A DNA stretch of 34,106 bases, taken from assembly GCA_002413265.1 (NCBI GenBank), contig DHWR01000219.1, positions 9,841-43,946 of the forward strand. Reading direction: 5' to 3'. Below are positions 7,113-14,325 of the stretch, piece after piece. The translations under genes and the position numbers were made by a program. Positions within the stretch are counted from its first letter, which is position 1. The number at the start of each line of letters is the position of its first letter. Under the pieces are notes generated by a model. It made no database searches, was not told the DNA's origin, and worked only from the letters and a program-made list of their open reading frames with translations. This stretch comes from Chloroflexi bacterium UBA5177 (GTDB taxonomy: Bacteria > Chloroflexota > UBA5177).

Positions 7113-8369
7113 CTACTTCTTGGGTTTGGCGGTGGCCTTCGGCTTGGCGCCGACTGTTGAAACCGCGACCGGAGTTGTCACGACCGCCGGACTTGTCGCC
7201 TGAGTCAGTGGATTCACCGTGGGAATTTCATTCTGACCGGGCAGATCGGCCGCCTTGATGAACTTTTGAACGCCAAGGACCGCTTGCTGCTTTTGCAGCC
7301 ACGTCCCGTACGCGGTTTGCTGCTCTTGCGTAAGAGCGCTGCCGGTGACCTTGGCCTTCTCTCGTCCGGTGACCTTGATGATGTGCCAACCGTATTGGCT
7401 GTGCACCAACCGGATCTCTCCCACCTTCATCGAGAAAGCAGCCTTGTTGAACGGAGCCACCATCGTGTGTGGCGCAAAGTAGCCCAGATCTCCGCCGACC
7501 TTCGCGCTGGCCTTGTCTATCGAATACTTTTGGGCCAGCGCGGCAAAGTTTGCGCCGTGCTGGGCCTTCGCCAGCAGCTGCTGTGCGAGCGTTTTGCTCT
7601 TGACCAGGATGTGACTGGCTCGCACTTTGGTGGTGAAGCGATTTACGGTCTTTCCGACGGCAGTCTGGATCTTGGTCTGAAGAATCTGGGCAGTGACGAT
7701 CTGTTGCAGCTCACCGTATGACAGTTCTGAGTCCGAGAGGAACTTGTTGAAATAATCCTTGCCGCCTTGCGATTTCTTCACGTCTGTCATAGCCTTGGAG
7801 ACTTCGGACGGCTTCAGCGTGACGCCGGCCGCGTGGTAGCGCTGTAAAGCCGTCTGAGCATCCAGCAGCTCGGTAAGAGAGCCGGAAGTCAACGACTGGA
7901 GCTGGCTTTGGGCCTGGCTAATCTGCTGCTGCACCAGCGATAGCTGAGCGGCATTCTTGGCGCCGGTGAGCTGCGCTTCCTGCTGTTGAAGCGTCGAAAT
8001 GTTGGATTGCAGCTGCAGACTCTGAAAGTGCACGAAGCGCTTGAAATAACCGGTTGAAATCGTATACGAACCGATCTTTGCTACCGGCTTGGAGTTCGCC
8101 TGACTCTGCTGGATGGGCGTGATTACGTTGTCCCAGAGCAATCCCCACCCCAGGATGGCTGCCACGATGACCGCCAGCGCGATGCCCCCAAAGAGCGCAA
8201 CGCGCTCCTTCATCATTTCCCGCTCGCGGTGATTTAGCTCTCCACCTAGGCCGAAAAGGAATGGCCGTCGTTCCGGTTCGTTGATAACGGTGGGGACCCG
8301 ACGCTGCGGCGCTCTCCGCTTTCGACGGGAGATGCCGTCCGATTGCGCCTCGTCTGATTGCGTGCTCAC
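7113..8369 (-). CDS. Membrane-anchored PpiC-type peptidyl-prolyl isomerase (foldase)
   Basis: This 418-residue parvulin-family foldase has a basic cytoplasmic N-terminus and one transmembrane segment (about residues 57-79). A Gln-rich, SurA_N-like helical region (about 95-240) follows, then a PpiC domain (249-335) with the hallmarks VRASHILV, GGDLGYFAP, FSMKVGEI and YGWHIIKVTG. An Ala/Thr/Pro/Lys-rich tail completes it. The topology places the isomerase outside the membrane, where it would help exported proteins fold, like PrsA or SurA. It lies just downstream of rpsR with 24 bases between and may be read from that operon. The Gln-rich region could form a coiled coil. Confidence 0.9.
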   Translation of the reverse strand: MSTQSDEAQSDGISRRKRRAPQRRVPTVINEPERRPFLFGLGGELNHREREMMKERVALFGGIALAVIVAAILGWGLLWDNVITPIQQSQANSKPVAKIGSYTISTGYFKRFVHFQSLQLQSNISTLQQQEAQLTGAKNAAQLSLVQQQISQAQSQLQSLTSGSLTELLDAQTALQRYHAAGVTLKPSEVSKAMTDVKKSQGGKDYFNKFLSDSELSYGELQQIVTAQILQTKIQTAVGKTVNRFTTKVRASHILVKSKTLAQQLLAKAQHGANFAALAQKYSIDKASAKVGGDLGYFAPHTMVAPFNKAAFSMKVGEIRLVHSQYGWHIIKVTGREKAKVTGSALTQEQQTAYGTWLQKQQAVLGVQKFIKAADLPGQNEIPTVNPLTQATSPAVVTTPVAVSTVGAKPKATAKPKK

Positions 8370-8393
8370 TCGTACTCCTGGATGTCGCTGTGC

Positions 8394-8723
8394 CTATAGA
8401 CCAATGCGGTTTGCTTGCTCGGGTGTGTACGGAAGAAGTGCCAGCAAGCGGGCACGTTTTATTGCCATGGTTAGACGTCGCTGATGCTTTGCGCAGGTGC
8501 CCTTCTTGCGCCGAGGCTCGATTTTGCCTCGCTCCGATATGTACCTGCGTAGTCGCGCCAGATCCTTGTAGTCGATCTCTTGAACGCGGTCGACGCAGAA
8601 CTCGCAGACCTTTCGACGGTTGTAGCTGCGGTAGTCTCGCCGCGGACGTCCGCCTTCGGGTCGCCCCTGCGAACCATGTCCTTCGCGCGGTGGACCGCCC
8701 TGGCCCGGTGCATAACTAGCCAA
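8394..8723 (-). CDS. rpsR: 30S ribosomal protein S18
   Basis: S18 (109 residues) binds S6 on the platform of the small subunit. The conserved core spans about residues 35-105 and contains [36 protein letters not shown] and the closing [12 protein letters not shown]. The Cys residues (CEFC and GTC, with AKH) indicate the zinc-binding form. The first 33 residues are a Gly/Arg/Pro-rich extension that is longer than usual and probably disordered. It is the third gene of the classical rpsF-ssb-rpsR operon. Confidence 0.97.
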   Translation of the reverse strand: MASYAPGQGGPPREGHGSQGRPEGGRPRRDYRSYNRRKVCEFCVDRVQEIDYKDLARLRRYISERGKIEPRRKKGTCAKHQRRLTMAIKRARLLALLPYTPEQANRIGL

Positions 8724-8750
8724 CGATTCCTCCTGAAGTCATAGGAAGCC

Positions 8751-9176
8751 CTAGAAAGGCATGGTATCCAAGTCGTCGCCGGCCGGCGTGGCCGCGGCGG
8801 TAAACTCGTCGCCCGACGGCGGCGGCGCAGAGCCCTGGTCCCCACGAGAGCCCAGCATCTGCATCTCGCTCGCGACAAGCTTCGTTCTATAGCGCTTTTC
8901 GCCGGTGTTCTTATCGTCCCAAGACTCCGTGCGCTGCCGACCCTCGATGTAGACCTGCTTGCCCTTTGAAAGGTATTGGTTCGTAATCTCAGCCAGTTTG
9001 TTCCAGCATTCGACGTTGAACCATTCGGTCTCCTCGCGGCTCTCTCCTTCGGCACTCTTCCAGTTCCGGCTCACGGCAACGCTGAACGAAGTTACCGCGG
9101 CGCCGCTGGGTGTATAGCGCATCTCCGGGTCGCGTCCGAGGTTTCCGACGATGATGACCTTGTTGATCCCTGCCAT
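8751..9176 (-). CDS. ssb: Single-stranded DNA-binding protein
   Basis: SSB (141 residues) has an OB fold (residues 4-110: NKVIIVGNLGRDPEMRYTPSG, then WFNVECWNKLAE, then GKQVYIEGR and the TW-type ESWDDKNTGEKRYRTKLVASE). A short flexible linker and the acidic tip DDLDTMPF follow; that tip recruits replication and repair partners. It binds exposed single strands as a tetramer. The gene sits between rpsF and rpsR with only five bases to rpsF, the conserved bacterial order. The linker is short for an SSB, giving a protein near the minimum size of the family. Confidence 0.97.
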   Translation of the reverse strand: MAGINKVIIVGNLGRDPEMRYTPSGAAVTSFSVAVSRNWKSAEGESREETEWFNVECWNKLAEITNQYLSKGKQVYIEGRQRTESWDDKNTGEKRYRTKLVASEMQMLGSRGDQGSAPPPSGDEFTAAATPAGDDLDTMPF

Positions 9177-9181
9177 ACCTC

Positions 9182-9730
9182 TTACTCCTCTGACTCGGTC
9201 GCCGTCGCTGCGGCCACGGGCTCGTCTACTTCGAGCTCTGCGACAGCCTCTATCGGGACAGCTGATTCTTGATCCTGCTCCTCGCCAATTCCCCCGGCAG
9301 TTTCCGCCTCCGGTAAAGGAGTAGAAGCCTCATCAGGCATCGATTCATTGGCAGCTTCGCCGACCGGCGTTTGCTCCTGTGGCGGCTGCGCGGCCACTTG
9401 GGGTTGCCGCGCGCGCTGCTGAACCTGCTGCACCTGTAGATCTGTTGCACGAACCACCAGGTAGCGCAGCACGTTTTCGTTGAGCTTCAACCCGTTCTCG
9501 AACGAGCGCAGCGCCTGTCCGTCCATTCGAAAGACGGTCGTAACGTAGTACCCGTCACTGAATTCCTTGATGGGGTACGCCATTCGGCGGCGCGGCGGGT
9601 TCCATGGCGCCGTGGCGACCACGTCTCCACCTGTTGACTCCACGCGCCCGATCACCGTTTCCACGGCGGCGCGCGTCTCCTCCTCGTCTCGATCCGGCCG
9701 GACGATGAAGGTCATCTCATACGGGTTCAA
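9182..9730 (-). CDS. rpsF: 30S ribosomal protein S6 with long acidic tail
   Basis: The first 95 or so residues are a normal S6 domain: YEMTFIVRPDRDEEE, RRRMAYPIKEFSDGYYV, and the helix and strand ending NVLRYLVVRA. It pairs with S18 on 16S rRNA. Residues 100-182 form a Gln/Ala/Pro- then Glu-rich tail, so the protein is nearly twice the usual 95-110 residues. Acidic C-terminal extensions on S6 occur in several phyla, and E. coli S6 receives added glutamates, so the tail may have a comparable role. That role is inference only. First gene of rpsF-ssb-rpsR. Confidence 0.95.
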   Translation of the reverse strand: MNPYEMTFIVRPDRDEEETRAAVETVIGRVESTGGDVVATAPWNPPRRRMAYPIKEFSDGYYVTTVFRMDGQALRSFENGLKLNENVLRYLVVRATDLQVQQVQQRARQPQVAAQPPQEQTPVGEAANESMPDEASTPLPEAETAGGIGEEQDQESAVPIEAVAELEVDEPVAAATATESEE

Positions 9731-9830
9731 GGGCCCTCCTTCCCTCGGTGCACGTCCTGAGTCAACGGAGAATCTCCGGCCCAGAACAGGAAGTAAGCCC
9801 CAGCTCGTGGGGCCGGTCCTAGTCTAGCAA
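9731..9830 (-). promoter_or_regulatory. rpsF leader with hairpins (possible S6:S18 site)
   Basis: Read on the minus strand, the leader contains a CGGAG-ATT-CTCCG hairpin (9778-9766) and a longer pairing of CCGGCCC with GGGCCGG further upstream. Many bacteria carry an S6:S18-binding RNA motif with exposed CCG bases in front of rpsF, and these hairpins could be that element. I cannot align it to the consensus by eye. A TAGACT box upstream is a weak promoter candidate. Confidence 0.35.
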
Positions 9831-9856
9831 AGAGTTGACGCAGCCGGAAAGGGTAG

Positions 9857-11554
9857 CTAGCGCCGGCCGAACTCTCGCTCCAATTGCGTGTGGCTGAGAT
9901 GGATCATCGTTGGGCGCCCGTGCGGACAGGTGGCGGGTCTCGCCGTACTCTCCAGTTGCGTCACCAGCTCGCGCATCTCCTCTACGTCGAGACTCGCTCC
10001 GGCCTTCACGGCTGCCTTGCAAGCCAGCGCGGCAAGAGCCCGTTCCCGAGCTGCTCCCGGTTCGGAAAGGTTTTCAAGCTCTGTGAGGACCTCCGACACG
10101 AGGTCTCCGACCTTTGTCCTCGCAGCCGCGGTGGGCACGGACCGAACCAGGCAGGCATCGGATCCGAATGGTTCCAGATCGAACCCAGCTCGCTTGAGCA
10201 GACCAGCATTCACCTCCAGCGCCTCAATCTGTCCCGGGTTCAGCTCCACCGGAGCGGGCTCCAGCAGCGATTGCGAGCTGACGTCACCGACCTCCAACTC
10301 GGCATCAAAACGATCGAAGAGGACGCGCTCGTGTGCTGCATGCTGGTCGATCATGTAGAGCCCGCTGGGGCCCTCCGCCACAATGAAAGTCGCATTGGCT
10401 TGACCAAAAATTCGCAGCGCGGGCATCGCGCGGATCTCGGGAATCGCCGCCTGCACTTGGTCCAGTGTCTGTAGAAGGCCGAAGGGTATCTGTTCATCCG
10501 CACTGCTTGGCTGGTCTCCGTTGGTGGTGACCGGTTCGAGGCGGTTCTCACCAAACCTGTGCTCCGTTAGTGCGGCCTCTACCGCGCGATGAAGCGCTCC
10601 GTGCACCTCTCGCTCGCGTGCGAAGCGGACCTCGCTTTTCGACGGATGAATGTTCGGGTCGACCTCGTTGGGGGGCACGGTGAGGTGCACCGCGGCAACG
10701 GGATATCGCCCACTCATGAGGAACCCGCTGAAGGCCTGGGTCAAGGCGAAGATCAGGCTCCTGTTGGCTACCGAGCGACCGTTGACGAAAATGTGAATCA
10801 AGGACCTGTTCTGACGCGAAAGATTGGGCTTGCCGACTATGCCCTCGACAACAATCCCTTGCTCCTCCCTGAAGACCGGCATCATGCTCTTGCTGGTCAC
10901 TGCTCCAAAAACCTCTGGCGCCACATCCTCTAACCTGCCCGATCCAGGGCTCGAAAATGTGCTGACCCCGTCGAGAGCCAAGGTGAATTGAACGTCGGGG
11001 TGGGCCAGGGCATGCCTCATCACCACGCCGGCAATCTGCCCGCCCTCGGCCCTCAATGAGCGCACGAATGTGCGGCGCGCGGGAACGTTGGAGAACAGAT
11101 CTGAGACGGTGATGCGCGTGCCCCTCGGGGCCGCGCACGGGGACGGAGCCGCGGGTTCGCCAAAGGCAATCGAAAAGCGCGTGCCGGTGGCTTCCTCCTC
11201 CGTCCGCGTCTGCACTTCTACACGAGAGATCGCGGCGATCGACGGCAGGGCTTCGCCTCTGAATCCGAGAGAGGAGAGGCGTTGGAGATCGTCCAGATCT
11301 CGGATCTTGCTAGTAGCATGCGACCGGAAGGCCAGCGCGAGCTCATCGCGCGGCATGCCGGCGCCGTCGTCGACCACACGAATGGTCTTGAGCCCGGCGT
11401 CCTCGACTTCCACGGCTATGCGCTTCGCCCCCGCATCCAGCGCGTTGTCGAGCAGCTCGCGCACTGCTGAAGCAGGTCTCTCGACCACTTCGCCGGCAGC
11501 GATCTTGAGTGCGAGATCGGGCGACATCACTTGAATGGGCATGCGAACGGTCAT
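9857..11554 (-). CDS. mutL: DNA mismatch repair protein MutL (endonuclease type)
   Basis: MutL (565 residues) couples mismatch recognition by MutS to strand removal. The N-terminal GHKL ATPase shows RELLDNALDAGA, DDGAGM and GFRGEALPSI; a transducer domain and a variable linker follow. The C-terminal domain carries DQHAAHER at residues 403-410, ACKAAVKAG and CPHGRP, the motifs of MutL proteins that nick DNA themselves. In the strict motif DQHA(X)2E(X)4E the last acid is Asp414 here. Length is on the short side (linker reduced). Its start overlaps the folP stop as ATGA. No mutS or mutH is in the window. Confidence 0.96.
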   Translation of the reverse strand: MTVRMPIQVMSPDLALKIAAGEVVERPASAVRELLDNALDAGAKRIAVEVEDAGLKTIRVVDDGAGMPRDELALAFRSHATSKIRDLDDLQRLSSLGFRGEALPSIAAISRVEVQTRTEEEATGTRFSIAFGEPAAPSPCAAPRGTRITVSDLFSNVPARRTFVRSLRAEGGQIAGVVMRHALAHPDVQFTLALDGVSTFSSPGSGRLEDVAPEVFGAVTSKSMMPVFREEQGIVVEGIVGKPNLSRQNRSLIHIFVNGRSVANRSLIFALTQAFSGFLMSGRYPVAAVHLTVPPNEVDPNIHPSKSEVRFAREREVHGALHRAVEAALTEHRFGENRLEPVTTNGDQPSSADEQIPFGLLQTLDQVQAAIPEIRAMPALRIFGQANATFIVAEGPSGLYMIDQHAAHERVLFDRFDAELEVGDVSSQSLLEPAPVELNPGQIEALEVNAGLLKRAGFDLEPFGSDACLVRSVPTAAARTKVGDLVSEVLTELENLSEPGAARERALAALACKAAVKAGASLDVEEMRELVTQLESTARPATCPHGRPTMIHLSHTQLEREFGRR

Positions 11555-12396
11555 GTTTTCGGCTCAACCAATTCCGGGTGCCTGGTCGCTTCAGTCATGT
11601 CGACCACTCTTCGCGTGGCTTTTACGTCGTGCGTTCGAACCATTCGAGCACCTTGTAGCACTCCCCAAGCCGCCATGGCCAGAGAACCTTCCAGCCGAGA
11701 ATCGACAGCCTCGCCCAACACGTCGCCGATGAATTTTTTTCGTGATACCGCCAATAAGAGCGGAAACGGCAAGGCGGCCAGGCGATGGAGGTTGCTTAGA
11801 AGCTCCACGTCCTGCCTGGTCGTCTTGCCGAACCCAGGACCAGGGTCGATGATGATTCTCCGGCCATCGATTCCGTCGGCCATGCACTCCGCAGCTCGCT
11901 CTCGAAGAAAAGCTTCAACCTCCCCGACTACATCCTCATAACGCGGACGTGGATTCGCCACACGGGGCCGTCCCTTGATGTGCATGATGACGATGGCTGC
12001 CCCTGTGTCGGCCGCGACTCGCCGCATCTCGACATCCTCGAAACCCCCGATGCTATTGACTATTTCCGCACCGCACTCAACTGCTTGCCTGGCCACTTCC
12101 GGCTTGAAAGTGTCGACAGATAGAGGAAGTCCTATCGAATTTGCCACTGCCTCGATAACCGGAATCACTCTGCTCAGCTCTTCCTCGACTGAAACACGAG
12201 GTCCTGGGCCAGCTTTCTCTCCGCCTATGTCTATTATGTCGGCGCCCTCGAACGCCATCTCTACCGCGCGGCGCTGCGCTTTGTCCAAACCGGCGAATTT
12301 GCCCTGGTCGTAAAAGGAATCGGGCGTCGTATTCAGGATGCCCATTACTGCGACGCGCTCAAGGGAGAGAGTTCTGTCGGGAAGGTCAATCTCCAA
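11551..12396 (-). CDS. folP: Dihydropteroate synthase family protein with variant sulfonamide loop
   Basis: This 281-residue TIM-barrel protein of the pterin-binding family joins a pterin diphosphate to p-aminobenzoate in folate synthesis if it is a true FolP. Family motifs are MGILNTTPDSFYDQG (residues 18-32), LSVDTFKPEVA, IVNSIGGFED, IIIDPGPGFGKT and the C-terminal HDVKATRRVVDM. The second loop, normally GGESTRPG, reads GGEKAGPG (residues 58-65), replacing the Thr and Arg that shape the pABA/sulfonamide pocket. A similar loop, as I recall it, occurs in actinobacterial FolP2-type homologues that may not make folate. It overlaps mutL by four bases and the unknown upstream gene by 11. Confidence 0.88.
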   Translation of the reverse strand: MEIDLPDRTLSLERVAVMGILNTTPDSFYDQGKFAGLDKAQRRAVEMAFEGADIIDIGGEKAGPGPRVSVEEELSRVIPVIEAVANSIGLPLSVDTFKPEVARQAVECGAEIVNSIGGFEDVEMRRVAADTGAAIVIMHIKGRPRVANPRPRYEDVVGEVEAFLRERAAECMADGIDGRRIIIDPGPGFGKTTRQDVELLSNLHRLAALPFPLLLAVSRKKFIGDVLGEAVDSRLEGSLAMAAWGVLQGARMVRTHDVKATRRVVDMTEATRHPELVEPKT

Positions 12397-13102
12397 ACGC
12401 GTCTATCTCTCGGTCGATTCGCTCCAGGTCCAGGTAATCCTCGCGCAAGAGCTTGTAACACCGTTCCAGATAGAGTTCGGCGAGCCGTTGTCCTTCCTCA
12501 CCGGGGCGTTGAGCGGCCCTCGTCAGCTGCAATACCCTGTACTTTGCCGGGAGGGTATCGGCGAGCAGACGCATCTGGTCCGTCACCTCGGTATCACCGC
12601 GTCCGGTCCTGACGGAGTCTCTGAGCCGCCCTACCAGTGACGTCAGCTCGCGGATTTTATCCGCCTCGCTCAGGCCGTCGTAGCGAGAGGTTTCCGGGAC
12701 CGGAACCGGTGCCTGCGGGTCGGGCACCGTTGACTGTTGGTAGAGGTCTCCGTATTGCGTGGCAACTTCGGCAATCTCCGGCATCAAAAGCGCAGCGGAC
12801 GAGACCACGATATTTCCTGCAAAGATCAGGTCGTCGTGGCGTCGCTCCGCCAGAGCCATTAGATACTCGACGCTGGGCACGATCTGGGGAAGGGGAGGCA
12901 TGGGGGTCGCCATCATTGTGTTGCCGAGATCAAGCCCTTGGAGCAACGGAGCGAGCGCGGGCGGGGTGAAATCGGTGGGGTCGAAAGTAATCGGCGGCAC
13001 GATGAGATACGAGCCGTACACCTCGCTCTCTCCGGATCGGAAGTACACAAGCGCATGACCTGCCGGAGCGTCTGCGCTGCCGCGTTCAAAAATCAGATTC
13101 AT
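12386..13102 (-). CDS. Conserved-looking protein of unknown function
   Basis: I do not recognise this 238-residue protein. The first 60 or so residues look like a small alpha/beta unit (FERGSADAPAGHALVYFRSG, then EVYGSYLIVPPITFDP). A Pro/Met-rich stretch with PMPPLPQIVPSVEYLMALAERR follows, and the last 100 residues are strongly helical and charged (SEADKIRELTSLVGRLRDSV to YLERCYKLLREDYLDLERID). No signal peptide or membrane segment is evident. It overlaps folP by 11 bases, so it is translated with folP and mutL. The position between a tRNA and folP suggests a housekeeping accessory role, but no function can be given. Confidence 0.8.
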   Translation of the reverse strand: MNLIFERGSADAPAGHALVYFRSGESEVYGSYLIVPPITFDPTDFTPPALAPLLQGLDLGNTMMATPMPPLPQIVPSVEYLMALAERRHDDLIFAGNIVVSSAALLMPEIAEVATQYGDLYQQSTVPDPQAPVPVPETSRYDGLSEADKIRELTSLVGRLRDSVRTGRGDTEVTDQMRLLADTLPAKYRVLQLTRAAQRPGEEGQRLAELYLERCYKLLREDYLDLERIDREIDAFGD

Positions 13103-13123
13103 GCAAGGTCCAGAAGGCGAAAG

Positions 13124-13198
13124 TGGAGCGGGTGATGGGATTCGAACCCACGGCTTTCTGCTTGGGAAGCAGACACTCTACCACTGAGTTACACCCGC
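13124..13198 (-). tRNA. tRNA-Gly(CCC)
   Basis: This is a complete cloverleaf of 75 bases with encoded CCA. The acceptor GCGGGTG pairs with CACCCGC, the anticodon stem TCTGC/GCAGA encloses TTCCCAA (anticodon CCC, reading GGG), and the T loop is TTCGAAT. Confidence 0.95.
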
Positions 13199-13212
13199 TC
13201 GCGGACCATCAC

Positions 13213-13241
13213 AGTCTACCGCGCTAGGGTGCCTGCGACAA
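13213..13241 (-). promoter_or_regulatory. Promoter of tRNA-Gly(CCC)
   Basis: On the minus strand TTGTCG (13241-13236) and TAGACT (13218-13213) are 17 bases apart, placing the transcription start about eight bases before the tRNA. Confidence 0.55.
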
Positions 13242-13275
13242 CAAAAATCGCCGGCCTTTAGGACCCCGTGCAGGC

Positions 13276-13872
13276 TCAGTGCGAGGCGATTCCGGCCAGC
13301 GTGAGGAACTCGCTTCGACTGCGCAAATCATCCCTGAAACAGCCCCGCGTGACGCTCGTGACGATGCTGCTGCCAGGTTTCTTCACGCCGCGCATGAGCA
13401 TGCACAGATGCTGCGCTTCGATGACGACACCGGCACCCAGCGGGTTCAAGCCTTCGACCAATGCGTCTGCGATCTGCGTTGTCATTCGCTCCTGAACCTG
13501 GGGGCGCCGCGCGAAGACATCTGTAACCCGTGCCAGCTTGCTGATGCCCACGATGCGTCCCCTCGGGACGTAGCCGATGTGGGCTACACCGTAGAACGGC
13601 AAGAAGTGGTGCTCGCACATGCTGTAGAACGGAATGTCCCGGGCCACCACCATCTCGTCATACCCTTCCTCAAAACCGGTTTTGAGGATTTCCAGTGGGT
13701 CTTGCTGAAGACCCGAGAACACCTCGGCGTAGAGACGCGAAACCCGGTCGGGTGTGCCGAGCAGGCCCTCTCGTAACGGATCCTCGCCCAGAGCCTCGAT
13801 GATGTTTCGGAAGGCATTCGAGATCCGATCGCGATCGACGTCCTCATCGTTTAAGGTTTCTATGAGTGCCAT
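13276..13872 (-). CDS. folE: GTP cyclohydrolase I
   Basis: GTP cyclohydrolase I (198 residues) converts GTP to dihydroneopterin triphosphate, the first step of tetrahydrofolate synthesis. The zinc and active-site motifs are SMCEHHFLPFYG and EAQHLCMLMRGV; HIGYVPRGRIVGISKLAR and RPQVQERMT are typical of the type IA enzyme. The N-terminal helix and GTPDRVSRLY segment are complete. It belongs to the same pathway as folP at 11551 but is separated from it by tRNA-Gly, which has its own promoter. A 36-residue peptide gene lies upstream on the same strand. Confidence 0.97.
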   Translation of the reverse strand: MALIETLNDEDVDRDRISNAFRNIIEALGEDPLREGLLGTPDRVSRLYAEVFSGLQQDPLEILKTGFEEGYDEMVVARDIPFYSMCEHHFLPFYGVAHIGYVPRGRIVGISKLARVTDVFARRPQVQERMTTQIADALVEGLNPLGAGVVIEAQHLCMLMRGVKKPGSSIVTSVTRGCFRDDLRSRSEFLTLAGIASH

Positions 13873-13979
13873 TCAGCCTCCAGCCGAGCGTAACGACATG
13901 GGTTTGTCACGAGACTAACCAGTGTTGGTAGCGCGAACCTGCAATGAGCGGCCACGCTCGCCAGGATGCAGGGGCGGAC

Positions 13980-14090
13980 TCAGCCCCTGAGAACGCTAAT
14001 CACTATCAAAACAAGGACGGAGCCAAACAGAATCGCAAATGCTGAAAGGATCGGGGCGCGGTCAGCTACCCATGCTCGCAACGAATCCAC
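13980..14090 (-). CDS. 36-residue single-span membrane peptide, unknown
   Basis: A short frame begins with GTG at 14090 and ends with TGA at 13982-13980. A strong ribosome site, AGGAGG (14100-14095), lies four bases before the start. The peptide opens MDSLRAWVADRAP and continues with a hydrophobic span (about residues 14-33) rich in Leu, Val, Ile and Phe, ending VLRG. It would insert as a single transmembrane helix with a short charged N-terminus. I recognise no family. The gene occupies most of an otherwise empty stretch between folE and tRNA-Val. Confidence 0.5.
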   Translation of the reverse strand: MDSLRAWVADRAPILSAFAILFGSVLVLIVISVLRG

Positions 14091-14105
14091 CTCTCCTCCT
14101 TTTGA

Positions 14106-14135
14106 TTGACCGTATTCTTGGGACCTACGTATACT
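14106..14135 (+). promoter_or_regulatory. Promoter of tRNA-Val(GAC)
   Basis: TTGACC (14106-14111) and TATACT (14130-14135) are 18 bases apart, with the predicted start about nine bases before the tRNA. This is one of the best consensus matches in the window. Confidence 0.65.
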
Positions 14136-14151
14136 GGACGGTGCGCAACAC

Positions 14152-14228
14152 GGGCGATTAGCTCAGGCGGCTAGAGCGCTGCGTTGACATCGCAGAGGTC
14201 ACTGGTTCAAGTCCAGTATCGCCCACCA
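14152..14228 (+). tRNA. tRNA-Val(GAC)
   Basis: This 77-base cloverleaf has encoded CCA. The acceptor GGGCGAT pairs with ATCGCCC, the anticodon stem CTGCG/CGCAG encloses TTGACAT (anticodon GAC, reading GUC and GUU), and the T loop is TTCAAGT. Confidence 0.95.
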
Positions 14229-14241
14229 GAGGGCACTTCCG

Positions 14242-14272
14242 GCGGTTGGGTCACGGGGCCCGACCGCTTTTT
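14242..14272 (+). terminator. Intrinsic terminator after tRNA-Val
   Basis: A nine-base-pair stem, GCGGTTGGG (14242-14250) with CCCGACCGC (14259-14267), is followed directly by five T's. It separates the tRNA transcript from trxB. Confidence 0.8.
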
Positions 14273-14325
14273 CATACAGACCTAGAACCAGCTCATTAGT
14301 TAAGCATTTAGCTTTAGAGGCATTC

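Noticed and set aside
13240..13275. A terminator after folE
   Set aside because: GGCC/GGACC pairing before a T-run is imperfect and short, and it overlaps the tRNA-Gly promoter; support is too weak to list.
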